A stretch of DNA of 64,000 bases from Pseudomonadota bacterium (GTDB lineage Bacteria; Pseudomonadota; Gammaproteobacteria; Burkholderiales; Sulfuriferulaceae): contig JAJYYK010000011.1 in assembly GCA_021801025.1 (NCBI GenBank), positions 1 through 64,000 of the forward strand. The letters are read 5' to 3'. Positions 27,625-37,328 of this stretch are shown piece by piece. Numbering within the stretch: position 1 is the first letter of the stretch; each line of letters opens with the position of its first letter. The notes below the pieces were generated by a model that saw only the letters and a list, made by a program, of their open reading frames with translations, did not search any database and was not told the DNA's origin. The translations under genes and the position numbers were made by a program.

Positions 27625-28583
27625 TCATTAACGCGGTACAAATTCCTGCTGTGGTTTTTCAGCTGACCCAGTTGCTGCTGGTGGTACTGGCCGCACCTTT
27701 GCTGACCGGCTGGGTCAACCAGTGCCAGGCCTGGCTGCAAAACCGTTCCGGGGCAGGGGTGTTGCAACCCTATCGTGTGCTGCACAAGTTATTTTTAAAG
27801 GATGCGGTCATCGCATACAACGCTTCCTGGTTGTTCCGGGTGACCCCTTACGTTGTGTTCGGTTGTATGTGGCTGGCGGCAACCATCATCCCGATCATTG
27901 CGGTGGATTTACCCTTCTCGCGTGCTGCAGATGTGATCGCACTGGTCGGTGTGTTTGCACTGGCACGCATGTTCGGCGCGCTGGCGGCCATGGACATCGG
28001 TACGGCATTCGGTACCATGGGTGCACGGCGTGAAATGATGGTGTCCTTTCTTGCCGAACCGGCATTGCTGATGGTGTTGTTCACCGCTTCGATGCTCAGC
28101 CATTCTACCCAGTTGCCCTATATCGTGTCCGCTTTTTCCCGGCACCAGTTCATGTTGTATCCCAGTCTGGCTTTTGCTGCACTGGCGTTCCTGATCGTGT
28201 TGCTGGCAGAGAATGCGCGTATCCCGGTGGACAATCCGAATACCCACCTCGAATTGACCATGATCCACGAGGCGATGATTCTCGAGTATTCAGCCCGTCA
28301 TCTGGCATTGATCGAATGGGCCAGCAGCCTGAAACTGTTCGCCTATTTTTCTATCGGCATTGCACTGTTCCTGCCCTACGGCATTGCCGAAGTGGGCCAC
28401 TGGTCTGCTTTGCCGCTGTCTATCCTGCTGTTGCTGTTCAAACTGGCGCTGGCAGGTGTCGGACTGGCCCTGTTTGAAGCGCTGTCGGCCAAGATGCGTA
28501 TTTTTCGTGCACCGGAGTTCCTCGGCACGGCCTTTCTGCTGGCGGTATTGGGATTGTTAATTCATTTTCTGTTGAGTGCTTGA
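27621..28583 (+). CDS. hyfC: Hydrogenase-4-like subunit HyfC (NuoH-like)
   Basis: A 320-residue membrane protein of the NuoH/HycD family that connects the soluble redox arm to the proton channels. The signatures are ARIPVDNPNTHLELTMIHEA with charged residues in the connecting funnel, and EYSARHLALIEWASSLKLF. The ATG at 27621 overlaps the hyfB stop (ATGA); the longer open frame upstream lies inside hyfB. Confidence 0.92.
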   Translation: MIINAVQIPAVVFQLTQLLLVVLAAPLLTGWVNQCQAWLQNRSGAGVLQPYRVLHKLFLKDAVIAYNASWLFRVTPYVVFGCMWLAATIIPIIAVDLPFSRAADVIALVGVFALARMFGALAAMDIGTAFGTMGARREMMVSFLAEPALLMVLFTASMLSHSTQLPYIVSAFSRHQFMLYPSLAFAALAFLIVLLAENARIPVDNPNTHLELTMIHEAMILEYSARHLALIEWASSLKLFAYFSIGIALFLPYGIAEVGHWSALPLSILLLLFKLALAGVGLALFEALSAKMRIFRAPEFLGTAFLLAVLGLLIHFLLSA

Positions 28584-28584
28584 G

Positions 28585-29247
28585 ATGCAGATGCTACTGA
28601 CCTTGCAAATCGTCAACCTGCTGGCCTCCCTGCTGTTGCTGATCGTGTTCGCCATGCTGGCCCAACGGCGCATCTTGTCGCTGATCAACCTGTTCGCTTT
28701 GCAGGGCGCTGTGCTGGCACTCAGTACCTTTGTTGTGGGTTATTCTACCGGACAGCACCATCTTTATTACTCCGCCGGACTGACCTTGTTACTCAAGGTG
28801 ATGTTGTTGCCCTGGTTGCTGCATCGCTTGATCCGCCAACTGGACGTGAAATGGGATGTGGAAACATTACTGAATATTCCCGTCAGCATGCTGATTGGTA
28901 TCGCACTGGTGATCTTTTCTTTTAATCTGGCGGCACCCATTTCGCAACTGGCGCATGGACTGACGCGCGGGTTGATTGGTATCGCGCTGGCCAGTGTGCT
29001 GCTATCTCTATTGATGATGTTGACGCGGCGCAAGGCCGTTTCACAGGTGGTGGCTTTCCTGTCACTGGAAAACAGTCTGTTTTTTGCCGCAGCCAGCGCC
29101 ACGCAGGGTATGCCGCTGGTGGTTGAGTTCGGTATTGCCCTGGATGTGCTGGTTGCGACATTTATCTTTGGTATTTTCTTTTTCCAGATCCGCGAGACCT
29201 TCGATAGTCTGGACATCTCACATATGGAGAAGCTCAAAGATGATTGA
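28585..29247 (+). CDS. hyfE: Hydrogenase-4-like subunit HyfE
   Basis: A 220-residue protein with about six to seven hydrophobic segments, similar to HyfE. HyfE resembles NuoK in its C-terminal half and is found only in hydrogenase 4-type and related complexes. SLENSLFFAAASATQGMPLVVEFGIALDVLVA is visible in two adjoining parts around residues 155-195. The ATG follows the hyfC stop by one base, and its end overlaps hyfF by eight bases. Confidence 0.87.
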   Translation: MQMLLTLQIVNLLASLLLLIVFAMLAQRRILSLINLFALQGAVLALSTFVVGYSTGQHHLYYSAGLTLLLKVMLLPWLLHRLIRQLDVKWDVETLLNIPVSMLIGIALVIFSFNLAAPISQLAHGLTRGLIGIALASVLLSLLMMLTRRKAVSQVVAFLSLENSLFFAAASATQGMPLVVEFGIALDVLVATFIFGIFFFQIRETFDSLDISHMEKLKDD

Positions 29248-30697
29248 TTCGCAACTCCTGGCATTGTTACTCACGCCGCTGCTGGGTGGCGTGTTGCTGG
29301 CGTTGCTGGGGTCGCGTGCCTGGGCGGCAGAATTGAACTCGCTGATGAGTTTTTTCACCTTTATCGCTGCAGTGGTGCTTACCATGCGGGTCATTGATGC
29401 GGGACCGCAAATTGCTTTCCATGAGCAATTTTTCATTGATCCTTTCAATGTGTTTCTGGTGGCGCTGACCGCTTTCGTCGCTTTCACCACCTCGTTGTTC
29501 TCGCGTCCCTACATGCGTATCGAGCAGCACCACGGCAAACTTTCGACGGCCATGTTGCATCTGTATTACAGTATGTATCAACTGTTCACCTTTACTATGC
29601 TGGTTGCGCTGACCACCAACAACATGGGGATCATTTGGGTAGCGATGGAAGCGGCCACGCTCACTACGGTGTTGCTGGTCAGCCTGTATCGCACTCCGGC
29701 CAGTCTCGAAGCGGCGTGGAAATATTTCATTCTTTGCGGTGTGGGCATTGCGCTGGCCCTGTTCGGTACTATTCTGATGTATTTTGCCGCCCAGCACGTG
29801 CTGGGCGAAGGGGGTACGGCACTGTTGTGGACGCATCTCAACCAGGTCAAGGGTCAGCTTGAACCTACCGTGCTCAAATTGGCATTTGTTTTCCTGCTGG
29901 TCGGCTATGGCACCAAAATCGGCCTGGTGCCATTGCACAGCTGGCTGCCGGATGCCCACGCAGAAGGGCCTACCCCGGTTTCTGCCGTGTTATCCGGTTT
30001 GTTGCTGAATGTGGCTTTAACGGCAGTCATGCGCAGTAAAGTGTTGGTGGATGGTTCGTTGGGTACGCATTTCGCAGGTAATTTGATGATGGGTTTCGGC
30101 CTGTTGTCAGTAGCCGTGGCATCGTTGTCCCTGTCGCGGCAGAAAGACATTAAACGTATGTTCGCCTATTCCTCTATCGAACATATGGGGCTGATTACCT
30201 TTGCATTCGGTATGGGTGGCCCGGTTGCCACGTTTGCGGCCATGCTGCATATGACCATGCACTCTTTGACTAAATCTGCGATCTTTTTTGCCGTTGGCCA
30301 TGCCGTCCAGAAGTCGGGTACACAAGTGATGGAAAATATCCGGGGTATGATACAGGTCAGTCCGACTGTGGGTTGGGGTTTGATGCTCGGTACATTGGCG
30401 ATTTTGGGTATGCCGCCGTTTGGTGTATTTGCCAGTGAGTTCCTGATTATCACCACGGCGATGCACGCCTACCCGTGGGTCACACCGATCCTGCTGATCT
30501 CGTTGGGTATTGCCTTTGCCGCCATCTTCGGCAAAATACAGCCTGTCGTGTTCGGCGAAACCACCGCTAAGCCATTGCCACATTCACCTGCGCTGATTCC
30601 AGTCTTTATACATTTATTATTGGTGTTGATGCTGGGTTTGTATATGCCGCCTTATCTGGCAAACTGGTATCATCAGGCGGCAGCCTTGCTGGGTTAG
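29240..30697 (+). CDS. hyfF: Hydrogenase-4-like subunit HyfF (antiporter type)
   Basis: A 485-residue membrane protein with about 14 hydrophobic segments, related to NuoN/NuoM and HyfF. Channel features include WVAMEAATLTTVLLVSLYR, YGTKIGLVPLHSWLPDAHAEG and YSSIEHMGLITFAFGMGG. It supplies a second ion-channel subunit to the complex, so with HyfB at least two channels are present; HyfD is missing. The start codon overlaps the end of hyfE. Confidence 0.9.
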   Translation: MIDSQLLALLLTPLLGGVLLALLGSRAWAAELNSLMSFFTFIAAVVLTMRVIDAGPQIAFHEQFFIDPFNVFLVALTAFVAFTTSLFSRPYMRIEQHHGKLSTAMLHLYYSMYQLFTFTMLVALTTNNMGIIWVAMEAATLTTVLLVSLYRTPASLEAAWKYFILCGVGIALALFGTILMYFAAQHVLGEGGTALLWTHLNQVKGQLEPTVLKLAFVFLLVGYGTKIGLVPLHSWLPDAHAEGPTPVSAVLSGLLLNVALTAVMRSKVLVDGSLGTHFAGNLMMGFGLLSVAVASLSLSRQKDIKRMFAYSSIEHMGLITFAFGMGGPVATFAAMLHMTMHSLTKSAIFFAVGHAVQKSGTQVMENIRGMIQVSPTVGWGLMLGTLAILGMPPFGVFASEFLIITTAMHAYPWVTPILLISLGIAFAAIFGKIQPVVFGETTAKPLPHSPALIPVFIHLLLVLMLGLYMPPYLANWYHQAAALLG

Positions 30698-30780
30698 TGC
30701 CATCAGCGCCGCAGTCAAAAATAACCCTGAATCAACGAGGTTGGTTGTGTGACAGGGCATTATCTTTAAAGGGAAACAAC

Positions 30781-32328
30781 ATGCCAATTATTCATCCCGG
30801 TTTGCAACTGACCCCACTGCATGGTGCGGCACCAGCATGGCAGGGATTTATCGGACAGGATGATCTGCAGCCAATTTGCCGGAGTGTGTGCGATAGCGGT
30901 GGGCGATTAGTAGCGCTGTGGGGCAGCGATGAGCGTGCATCCGGTCCTGGCTTTGTGTTGCATCTGGTGCTGCTCAATGAAACTGGTCTAATTTGTCTGC
31001 ATTTGCCACTGTCGGCAGTGCAACCTGCTTATCCTGATGTCAGTGAAATTTTTCCGGCAGCAGGGCGTATGCAGCGCGCCGCATATGATTTGTTAGGTAT
31101 TGCGCATAATGGGACAGACCAGCGTCAATGGTTGCGCCATGCGGCTTGGCGTAGCGGAAGTTTCCCCTTGTGCAAGGATTTTGATGCCGTTCAAAGCCGC
31201 ACGGATGAATTGGACAACTATCCCTTCGTACAGGTTGCTGGCCATGGCGTCCATGAAATTGCAGTAGGGCCGGTGCATGCCGGGATTATCGAACCTGGGC
31301 ATTTCCGTTTCTCTGTCGTCGGTGAAAAAGTGTTGCGTCTGGAAGAGCGTTTTGGTTACACACACAAGGGTATTGAAAAACGTTTTGAGAGTATGAGTCT
31401 TGGGCAGGGCGCAAAGCTTGCGGGCAGAGTCAGTGGCGACAGCACAGTGGCTTATGCCTGGGCATACGCGATGGCTACAGAAAGCATTGCGGGCACGACA
31501 CCGCCAGATCGTGCCCTGTGGTTGCGCGCGCTGTTTCTGGAACGCGAGCGCATCGCCAATCATTTGGGTGATCTTGGTTTTCTTGGAAATGATGTCGCTT
31601 TTTCGTTCGGCCTGACCCAGTTCTGGATACTGAAGGAACAAGTGTTGCGTAACAATGCAGCGTTATTTGAACACCGCTATCTTATGGATACCATTTGTCC
31701 TGGGGGTGTTTCTGTTGATCTGGCGGAATCCGGCAAGCAAATATTGCTCGAAGAATGCGCCATGCTGGAACGCGAGGCGCACCTGCTCCGCAATATCTAT
31801 GAGGAGCATGCATCCATTCAGGATCGCTATATGGGTACTGGATATGTCGCGCCGAAACTGGCTGCGCAACTGGGCCTTTGTGGTTTGGCCGGGCGTGCCA
31901 GTTCGCAGGTTTGGGATGCTCGGGTGCAGTTTGCCTGTGCGCCCTATGATCAGCTGGACGTACGGATAGCGGTGCATCACAACGGAGATGTGGCTGCACG
32001 AGTGATCGTGCGGTTTGATGAATTGTTCGAGTCGTTGCGTTTACAGCGCAAAATCGTGAGTAAACTGATGCCCAGCGATATATTGATGCTTCCGCTGGAA
32101 AAATTGCCGGGCAATGGTTTTGGCCTGGGTTTGGTGGAAGGTTGGCGTGGTGAAGTGATGGTGGCGATTCATACCGATGCGCAAGGCAATCTGGCGCGCG
32201 TGCACCCGCATGATCCGTCCTGGCAGAACTGGCCAGTGCTGGAACACGCTATTATGAACAATGTCGTACCAGATTTTCCGCTGATAAATAAATCATTTAA
32301 TCTGAGTTATTCAGGACACGATCTGTAG
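30781..32328 (+). CDS. hyfG: Hydrogenase-like large subunit HyfG without NiFe ligands
   Basis: A 515-residue fusion of a NuoC-like domain (about 1-150; AYDLLGIAHNG, WRSGSFPLCKDF) and a NuoD/hydrogenase large-subunit domain. GPVHAGIIEPGHFRF and YTHKGIEKRF mark it as the HyfG/HycE type. Where active enzymes have the first CxxC (RVCGICG), it has RVSGDST at 216-222. Where they end DPCxxC, it has NKSFNLSYSGHDL at the C-terminus. All four NiFe cysteines are therefore absent. It presumably forms part of a redox-driven pump but cannot be a hydrogenase. The ATG at 30781 has AAAGGGA upstream; an earlier in-frame GTG lies at 30697. Confidence 0.9.
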   Translation: MPIIHPGLQLTPLHGAAPAWQGFIGQDDLQPICRSVCDSGGRLVALWGSDERASGPGFVLHLVLLNETGLICLHLPLSAVQPAYPDVSEIFPAAGRMQRAAYDLLGIAHNGTDQRQWLRHAAWRSGSFPLCKDFDAVQSRTDELDNYPFVQVAGHGVHEIAVGPVHAGIIEPGHFRFSVVGEKVLRLEERFGYTHKGIEKRFESMSLGQGAKLAGRVSGDSTVAYAWAYAMATESIAGTTPPDRALWLRALFLERERIANHLGDLGFLGNDVAFSFGLTQFWILKEQVLRNNAALFEHRYLMDTICPGGVSVDLAESGKQILLEECAMLEREAHLLRNIYEEHASIQDRYMGTGYVAPKLAAQLGLCGLAGRASSQVWDARVQFACAPYDQLDVRIAVHHNGDVAARVIVRFDELFESLRLQRKIVSKLMPSDILMLPLEKLPGNGFGLGLVEGWRGEVMVAIHTDAQGNLARVHPHDPSWQNWPVLEHAIMNNVVPDFPLINKSFNLSYSGHDL

Positions 32329-32339
32329 AGGTTAATTTT

Positions 32340-32858
32340 ATGTATCAGATACTCAAACAGATCATTAAAACAGGCATTAAGACAGAGCCCGCACCACAAG
32401 CCAATGAGGCGATGCGCATTCAGCCACAATTGTTGCAGCAGAAAATTCTGGATACATTTGGTCATGCGCTGAATATCCGGCTGGTTGATGCCGGATCGTG
32501 CAATGGCTGCGAGATGGAGATCAATGCGGTCAATAATGCGTATTACAACCTCGAAGGCCTGGGAATCAAGTTCGTTGCCAGTCCGCGCCACGCGGACATG
32601 TTGATGGTCACAGGTCCCGTGTCACGCCATATGGAAGTGGCGCTCAGGCGCACTTTTGATGCGATGCCCGACCCCAGACTGGTGGTGGCGATTGGCGATT
32701 GTGCTTATGATGGTGGGATATTTGGTGAGGGTTATGCAAGTTGCGGAAAAGTTTCCAATATTATTCCGGTGGATGTGGTGGTGAAAGGCTGCCCCCCGAC
32801 ACCTGTTGCAATGATGCAGGGTATACTTGCTGCAATGTCTCATTTCATCAAAGAATAA
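32340..32858 (+). CDS. hyfI: Hydrogenase-4-like small subunit HyfI (NuoB-like)
   Basis: A 172-residue iron-sulfur protein. Cys54 and Cys57 in SCNGCE, Cys121 in GDCAYDGG and Cys151 in KGCPPTP are all kept, so the proximal 4Fe-4S cluster should still form. It would lie next to the altered site of HyfG. It is shorter than E. coli HyfI. It ends the operon, and no NuoI-like ferredoxin subunit (HyfH or HyfA) is found in the window. Confidence 0.92.
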   Translation: MYQILKQIIKTGIKTEPAPQANEAMRIQPQLLQQKILDTFGHALNIRLVDAGSCNGCEMEINAVNNAYYNLEGLGIKFVASPRHADMLMVTGPVSRHMEVALRRTFDAMPDPRLVVAIGDCAYDGGIFGEGYASCGKVSNIIPVDVVVKGCPPTPVAMMQGILAAMSHFIKE

Positions 32859-32970
32859 ACCAGTGCGCATGACATCACACCGACTTATTTTAACTGTTTT
32901 ATAAGAAATGCGTGCCAAGTCATTCTATTTTTGTTATATTTAATCTTAATTTATTAATGGGGCACTCACC

Positions 32971-33942
32971 ATGAAATGGATATCGACTTTTTTATTGTTG
33001 TCGGTACTGCCAGGTTTGGCAATTTCGGTACAGGCCATGGCAAATGAAACAGTAGGTGCTCAGCATGTCGTTATAGCTGAACCCCAGTCCTTGCCAGATC
33101 AGCCACGATTAAGTGCGCTGTCGGTATTGGTGCTGGATGAGACCACTGGTTCAACTTTACTGGATAAAAACCCGGACCTGGAAACGCCCATTGCCTCTAT
33201 CAGCAAGTTGATGACCGCTATGGTGGTGCTGGATGCGAAACAGCCCATGAACGAAAAATTGGCGGTGACAGAGGCCGATGTAGATAAATTGCGCCATTCC
33301 AGCTCACGGTTGGCGGTGGGCACGGTGCTTACGCGCGCGCAAATGTTTCATCTGGCATTGATCGCATCGGAAAATCGTGCTGCTTTCGCTTTAGCGCGTA
33401 ATTATCCCGGCGGGGAAGCAAAATGTATCCAGGCGATGAATCGCAAGGCGCAGGCACTGGGTATGACTCACACGGTGTTTGAAGACCCTACCGGGTTAAC
33501 CAGCCACAATCAGTCCACGGCCGAAGATTTGGCAAAAATGGTCCAGGCAGCGGCAGGTTACCAGGTGATCCATGAAATTACCACCACGGCACATTACCAG
33601 ATCACACGCACCGCGAGGGTAAAAGTGCGCCAGAAACGTCATGCACATCATCATGCTGTGGTATGGCGCTCTGTGACGCAGGAAGTCGCATTTAACAACA
33701 CCAATCCACTGGTGCGTGAAGGTCAGTGGGATATTGGCCTGTCCAAAACAGGTTATATTAATGAGGCAGGGCATTGTTTGGTGATGCAGGCCAAAATTGC
33801 CAGCGAGCGAGTCGTTATCGTCATACTTGATTCCATGGGAAAATATGGCCGAATTAATGATGCAAAACGTATTCGGCAGTGGGTGGAAGCCCATGTGAAA
33901 CATAACGAGATGGCCAGTGCCGCGTCTGATTTATTGCCTTGA
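32971..33942 (+). CDS. pbpG: D-alanyl-D-alanine endopeptidase (PBP7 type)
   Basis: A 323-residue penicillin-binding protein of the S11 family, exported by an N-terminal signal peptide (cleavage after VQAMA). It has the catalytic SISK motif, SEN in IASENRAAFALARN and KTG in LSKTGYINEAG. PBP7-type enzymes cut D-Ala-mDAP crosslinks in peptidoglycan. It has its own 112 bp upstream gap after hyfI and GGGGC before the ATG. Confidence 0.93.
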   Translation: MKWISTFLLLSVLPGLAISVQAMANETVGAQHVVIAEPQSLPDQPRLSALSVLVLDETTGSTLLDKNPDLETPIASISKLMTAMVVLDAKQPMNEKLAVTEADVDKLRHSSSRLAVGTVLTRAQMFHLALIASENRAAFALARNYPGGEAKCIQAMNRKAQALGMTHTVFEDPTGLTSHNQSTAEDLAKMVQAAAGYQVIHEITTTAHYQITRTARVKVRQKRHAHHHAVVWRSVTQEVAFNNTNPLVREGQWDIGLSKTGYINEAGHCLVMQAKIASERVVIVILDSMGKYGRINDAKRIRQWVEAHVKHNEMASAASDLLP

Positions 33943-33948
33943 TAAAGC

Positions 33949-34512
33949 TTGGTCGTGCTCATTTTTATTCATGGTTTTAATAGCAGTGGCCGTTCTGCCA
34001 AGGCGCAGATGCTGGGGCATTACTTCCAGCACATCGGTCATCCTGATGAATTTAAGTGCCCAGATTTGCCGCATCGACCTGCCGCAGCCATGAATATGCT
34101 TGAATCCATGCTGGAAGGGCATGCGCCAGAGGCGGTGAAGTTGGTGGGCAGTTCGCTGGGAGGGTGGTACGCCACTGTGTTGGCTGAACGGTTGGGTGTG
34201 CGTGCAGTACTGGTCAATCCGGCTGTGCACCCGGCTCTCTTGCTCGCATCTGCCTTGGGTGAGCACACCAATTACAATACGGGTGAGCGTTATCAGTTTA
34301 CTGCGATGCATGTGCAGGAACTGGCTGACATGGAATTAACGGCCATTACGCACCCTGAGCGCTTGATGGTGCTGTTGGAAACAGGTGACGAAGTGCTGGA
34401 TTATCGGACAGCGCAAACTTTCTATCGCGGCTGCCGCCGGGTGGTGGTGCAAGGGGGAAATCACAGTTTTAATTCTTTTGCAGCGCATATTCCTGAGATA
34501 ATAGCGTTTTGA
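33949..34512 (+). CDS. yqiA: YqiA-like alpha/beta hydrolase
   Basis: A 187-residue alpha/beta hydrolase of the YqiA/YcfP family. IHGFNSSGRSAKA at the N-terminus and the nucleophile elbow VGSSLGGWYA are visible, with a late Asp (LLETGDEVLDY) and His (GGNHSF) completing the triad. YqiA is an esterase of unclear physiological substrate. The chosen TTG start gives the same spacing to the HGF motif as in E. coli YqiA; a GTG two codons later is also possible. Confidence 0.88.
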   Translation: MVVLIFIHGFNSSGRSAKAQMLGHYFQHIGHPDEFKCPDLPHRPAAAMNMLESMLEGHAPEAVKLVGSSLGGWYATVLAERLGVRAVLVNPAVHPALLLASALGEHTNYNTGERYQFTAMHVQELADMELTAITHPERLMVLLETGDEVLDYRTAQTFYRGCRRVVVQGGNHSFNSFAAHIPEIIAF

Positions 34513-34542
34513 CAGCGGTTCGCTTGACACGATATTTTCCAC

Positions 34543-36396
34543 ATGCACATCCTTTACGAAGAAGACGGCCAATACAAAGCAGGTACAATCGTTACCGATA
34601 ACGATACATCGCTGCAAATTGATACCCAGTTTGGTAAACGCGCCAAAGTGAAAGTAGCAAATGTTATTTTGCGCTTTGCCTCACCCTCACCCAACGAATT
34701 TATGGAAACCACCCGTCAGGTGAGAATGGATCTGGACGTGGATTTTCTGTGGGAAACGGCACCGGAAGCAGAGTTTTCCTATGAGGAATTGGCTAAGGCT
34801 TATTTTGGCAATGCGCTGCATGCGACTGAGTTGGCGGGCACGTTGCAATGCCTGCATGATTCCCCAATGTATTTTTACAAGAAGGGGCGTGGTCGTTACC
34901 GCAGTGCGCCAGCGGACGCGCTGGCGGCAGCGAAAGCCAGCGTGGTGCGCAAACAGCGCGAAGCCGCTTTACTGGACGAATATGTCGCAGAACTAAATTG
35001 TTTTCGTCTGCCGGATGCTTTGGTTAATGAAGTGGATAATCTGTTGTATGCACCGGACAAACAACAATTACCCTGGCGTGCGGTGGAGTCTGCCTGCAAG
35101 CATACCGGATTGACGCCGCTGCGTTTGCTTGACCGTTGCGGTGCGTTGGCTTCGAGTCATGATTACCATCTACGGCTGTTTGAACGGGAATATTTCCCCC
35201 GGGGTACGGGATTTACCGAAGTGGGTGATGATTTTCTTCCTCCCGAACTGCCTGCAGCGGACGTGTCTGCATTCAGTATCGATGATGCCAGCACAACGGA
35301 AATTGATGATGCATTTTCTGTGCAAGCCATTGGGGAAGGTCGTTGGCGAATCGGTATACACATTGCTGCGCCGGCTTTGGGGATCGCCCCAGCTTCGGCA
35401 TTGGATAGGATTGCGGCCACACGGCTTTCTACCGTTTATCACCCGGCGGGGAAAATCACCCTGTTGCCCGAGAGCGTGATTGCTGCCTATTCTCTTGATG
35501 CGGGCACGCGTAAGCCGGTACTGTCCATGTACATGGAAGTGCTTGAGGACGGTTGGCAGGTGCTGGCGCAACACAGTTGCGTAGAATCAATTGTGGTGGC
35601 GGCCAATTTGCGTCACGAAGATTTACCCCATGATTTAACGCCGGTGTCGGATCAGCCTGAATATCCCTATCAGCAAGAATTGAATGTTCTGTGGCGACTG
35701 TCTGGCGAGATGGAAGCGCGGCGAGGGAAAACGCCAGACCCCAATTTACCGCAGCGTCCCGATTATCAATTTCGGGTTGAGCAAGATCGCGTGAGCATTA
35801 CAGATCGGCAACGCGGTAATCCTGTTGACCGGTTGGTGTCGGAGATGATGATTCATGTCAACGCTGAGTGGGGAAAGCTGTTAGCAGAACAAAGTGTGAT
35901 GGCGCTTTATCGCGCACAGCAAAATGGCAAGGTCAAAATGAGTACCAAACCGGCGCCGCATGAGGGTTTGGGGGTGACGCAATATGCTTGGGCAAGCTCA
36001 CCGCTCAGGCGTTATGTGGATTTGGTCAATCAAAGACAGCTCATCGCTGTTGTGCAAGGCGATGTCCCGCCGTACCCACCGAAATCAGAAACGCTTTATA
36101 CGGTGTTGCGCGATTTTGAAATGGCTTATGATGCCTATGCGGTGTTTCAACGTAAAATGGAACGTTATTGGTGCTTGCGCTGGCTGCAACAAGAAAAGAT
36201 TACTGTCCTCAATGCCGGTGTGATCAAAGAAAACCTGGTACGTTTGGCTGGGTTACCATTGGTGACGCGGGTGTCGTCTTTACCAGAAATGCCGGTGGCC
36301 AGTGAAGTGGTGTTGCGGATTGATGAAGTGGATTTCCTGGATGTGGAATTGCATTGCACATTTCAAGAGCGCTTAATGGATACTGCTGCAGGATAA
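34543..36396 (+). CDS. RNB-domain exoribonuclease (RNase II/R family)
   Basis: A 617-residue 3'-to-5' exoribonuclease-like protein. The RNB domain begins near 240 with FSIDDASTTEIDDAFSV, which carries the four catalytic aspartates, and extends to GVTQYAWASSPLRRYVDLVNQRQ, the conserved C-terminal block. The N-terminal domain is unlike the cold-shock domains of RNase R. It probably degrades unstructured RNA. The order hydrolase-RNB-tonB is shared by many betaproteobacteria. Confidence 0.9.
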   Translation: MHILYEEDGQYKAGTIVTDNDTSLQIDTQFGKRAKVKVANVILRFASPSPNEFMETTRQVRMDLDVDFLWETAPEAEFSYEELAKAYFGNALHATELAGTLQCLHDSPMYFYKKGRGRYRSAPADALAAAKASVVRKQREAALLDEYVAELNCFRLPDALVNEVDNLLYAPDKQQLPWRAVESACKHTGLTPLRLLDRCGALASSHDYHLRLFEREYFPRGTGFTEVGDDFLPPELPAADVSAFSIDDASTTEIDDAFSVQAIGEGRWRIGIHIAAPALGIAPASALDRIAATRLSTVYHPAGKITLLPESVIAAYSLDAGTRKPVLSMYMEVLEDGWQVLAQHSCVESIVVAANLRHEDLPHDLTPVSDQPEYPYQQELNVLWRLSGEMEARRGKTPDPNLPQRPDYQFRVEQDRVSITDRQRGNPVDRLVSEMMIHVNAEWGKLLAEQSVMALYRAQQNGKVKMSTKPAPHEGLGVTQYAWASSPLRRYVDLVNQRQLIAVVQGDVPPYPPKSETLYTVLRDFEMAYDAYAVFQRKMERYWCLRWLQQEKITVLNAGVIKENLVRLAGLPLVTRVSSLPEMPVASEVVLRIDEVDFLDVELHCTFQERLMDTAAG

Positions 36397-36400
36397 ACGG

Positions 36401-37303
36401 ATGAACAGGGATCAGACAAAGCAATTTTGGTTGGCATTCAAGTCAAACTTGACCAGGTTGATGGTCATTTCTTTGTTGGTGTCCGTCATGCTGCACCTGT
36501 TTTTGCTGGCAGTACGTTTTCATTTGCCGGAAATTAAATCTGGAAATTTTTTCACGCCGCCGCTGAATGTGGTACTGGTTAACAGTAAATCGGCCACGCC
36601 ACCAGAACATCCTGACGCGTTGGCACAAAGCAATCTGGACGGAGGGGGGAATACCGACGAAGATCGTCAGGCGAAAAGCCCTTTGCCGGCCATGTCGCAC
36701 GATCAGTATCAATCTGATTTGGCTGATGCGCAGCAGCAAGTGAACCGGTTGGAAGAAGAAAATCGCCGCTTGATGATGCAATTTAAATCGAGTTTTTCTG
36801 CGCCGCCTAATCAAACCAAATCAACTCCGGACAACAAACTGGTTGCCGACCAGAGCGGGGATGCCCAATCGAATGCGAGCAGCCTGGAAATGGCGCAATT
36901 GGAAGCTCAAATTGCCCGGCAGTATGACGCTTACCAGAAACGACCTCACAAGCTGTTCCTGGGCGCTCGTACACAAGAATCGGCCAGTGCCCGCTATGAG
37001 GATGACTGGTGCACTAAAATTGAACGTATTGGCACAAATAATTACCCTGATGCAGCCCGCCAACAGAACATTCATGGTGAATTGCAATTGACCGTAACAA
37101 TCAAAGCCGATGGCTCAGTGGACAACGTAGAAATCACGCGCTCTTCCGGTTACAAGGTGCTTGACAATGCTGCGATAGGTATTGTGCGCCTTGCCGCACC
37201 TTTTTCCCCGCTTCCGGAAGAGATACGAAAGAAGTATGACGAACTTGTTATCACCCGTACATGGTCATTTGAACGCAACGACCAGTTGACCACGCATCAA
37301 TAG
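36401..37303 (+). CDS. tonB: TonB family energy transducer
   Basis: A 300-residue protein with a membrane helix near 20-40, a long polar linker containing a short coiled coil (about 105-125), and a TonB C-terminal domain at about 215-295. The domain shows GELQLTVTIKADGSVDNVEI, SSGYKVLDNAA and VITRTWSF. TonB couples the proton gradient to outer-membrane receptors. No exbB/exbD or receptor gene is nearby. It starts 4 bp after the RNB gene, so the two are co-transcribed. Confidence 0.88.
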   Translation: MNRDQTKQFWLAFKSNLTRLMVISLLVSVMLHLFLLAVRFHLPEIKSGNFFTPPLNVVLVNSKSATPPEHPDALAQSNLDGGGNTDEDRQAKSPLPAMSHDQYQSDLADAQQQVNRLEEENRRLMMQFKSSFSAPPNQTKSTPDNKLVADQSGDAQSNASSLEMAQLEAQIARQYDAYQKRPHKLFLGARTQESASARYEDDWCTKIERIGTNNYPDAARQQNIHGELQLTVTIKADGSVDNVEITRSSGYKVLDNAAIGIVRLAAPFSPLPEEIRKKYDELVITRTWSFERNDQLTTHQ

Positions 37304-37328
37304 GGCATCGAGAGTAACATCCTGCTTC

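Noticed and set aside
25600-32858. Annotation as a functional hydrogenase 4 or formate hydrogenlyase
   Set aside because: All NiFe cysteine ligands are missing in HyfG and no formate dehydrogenase or maturation genes are present.
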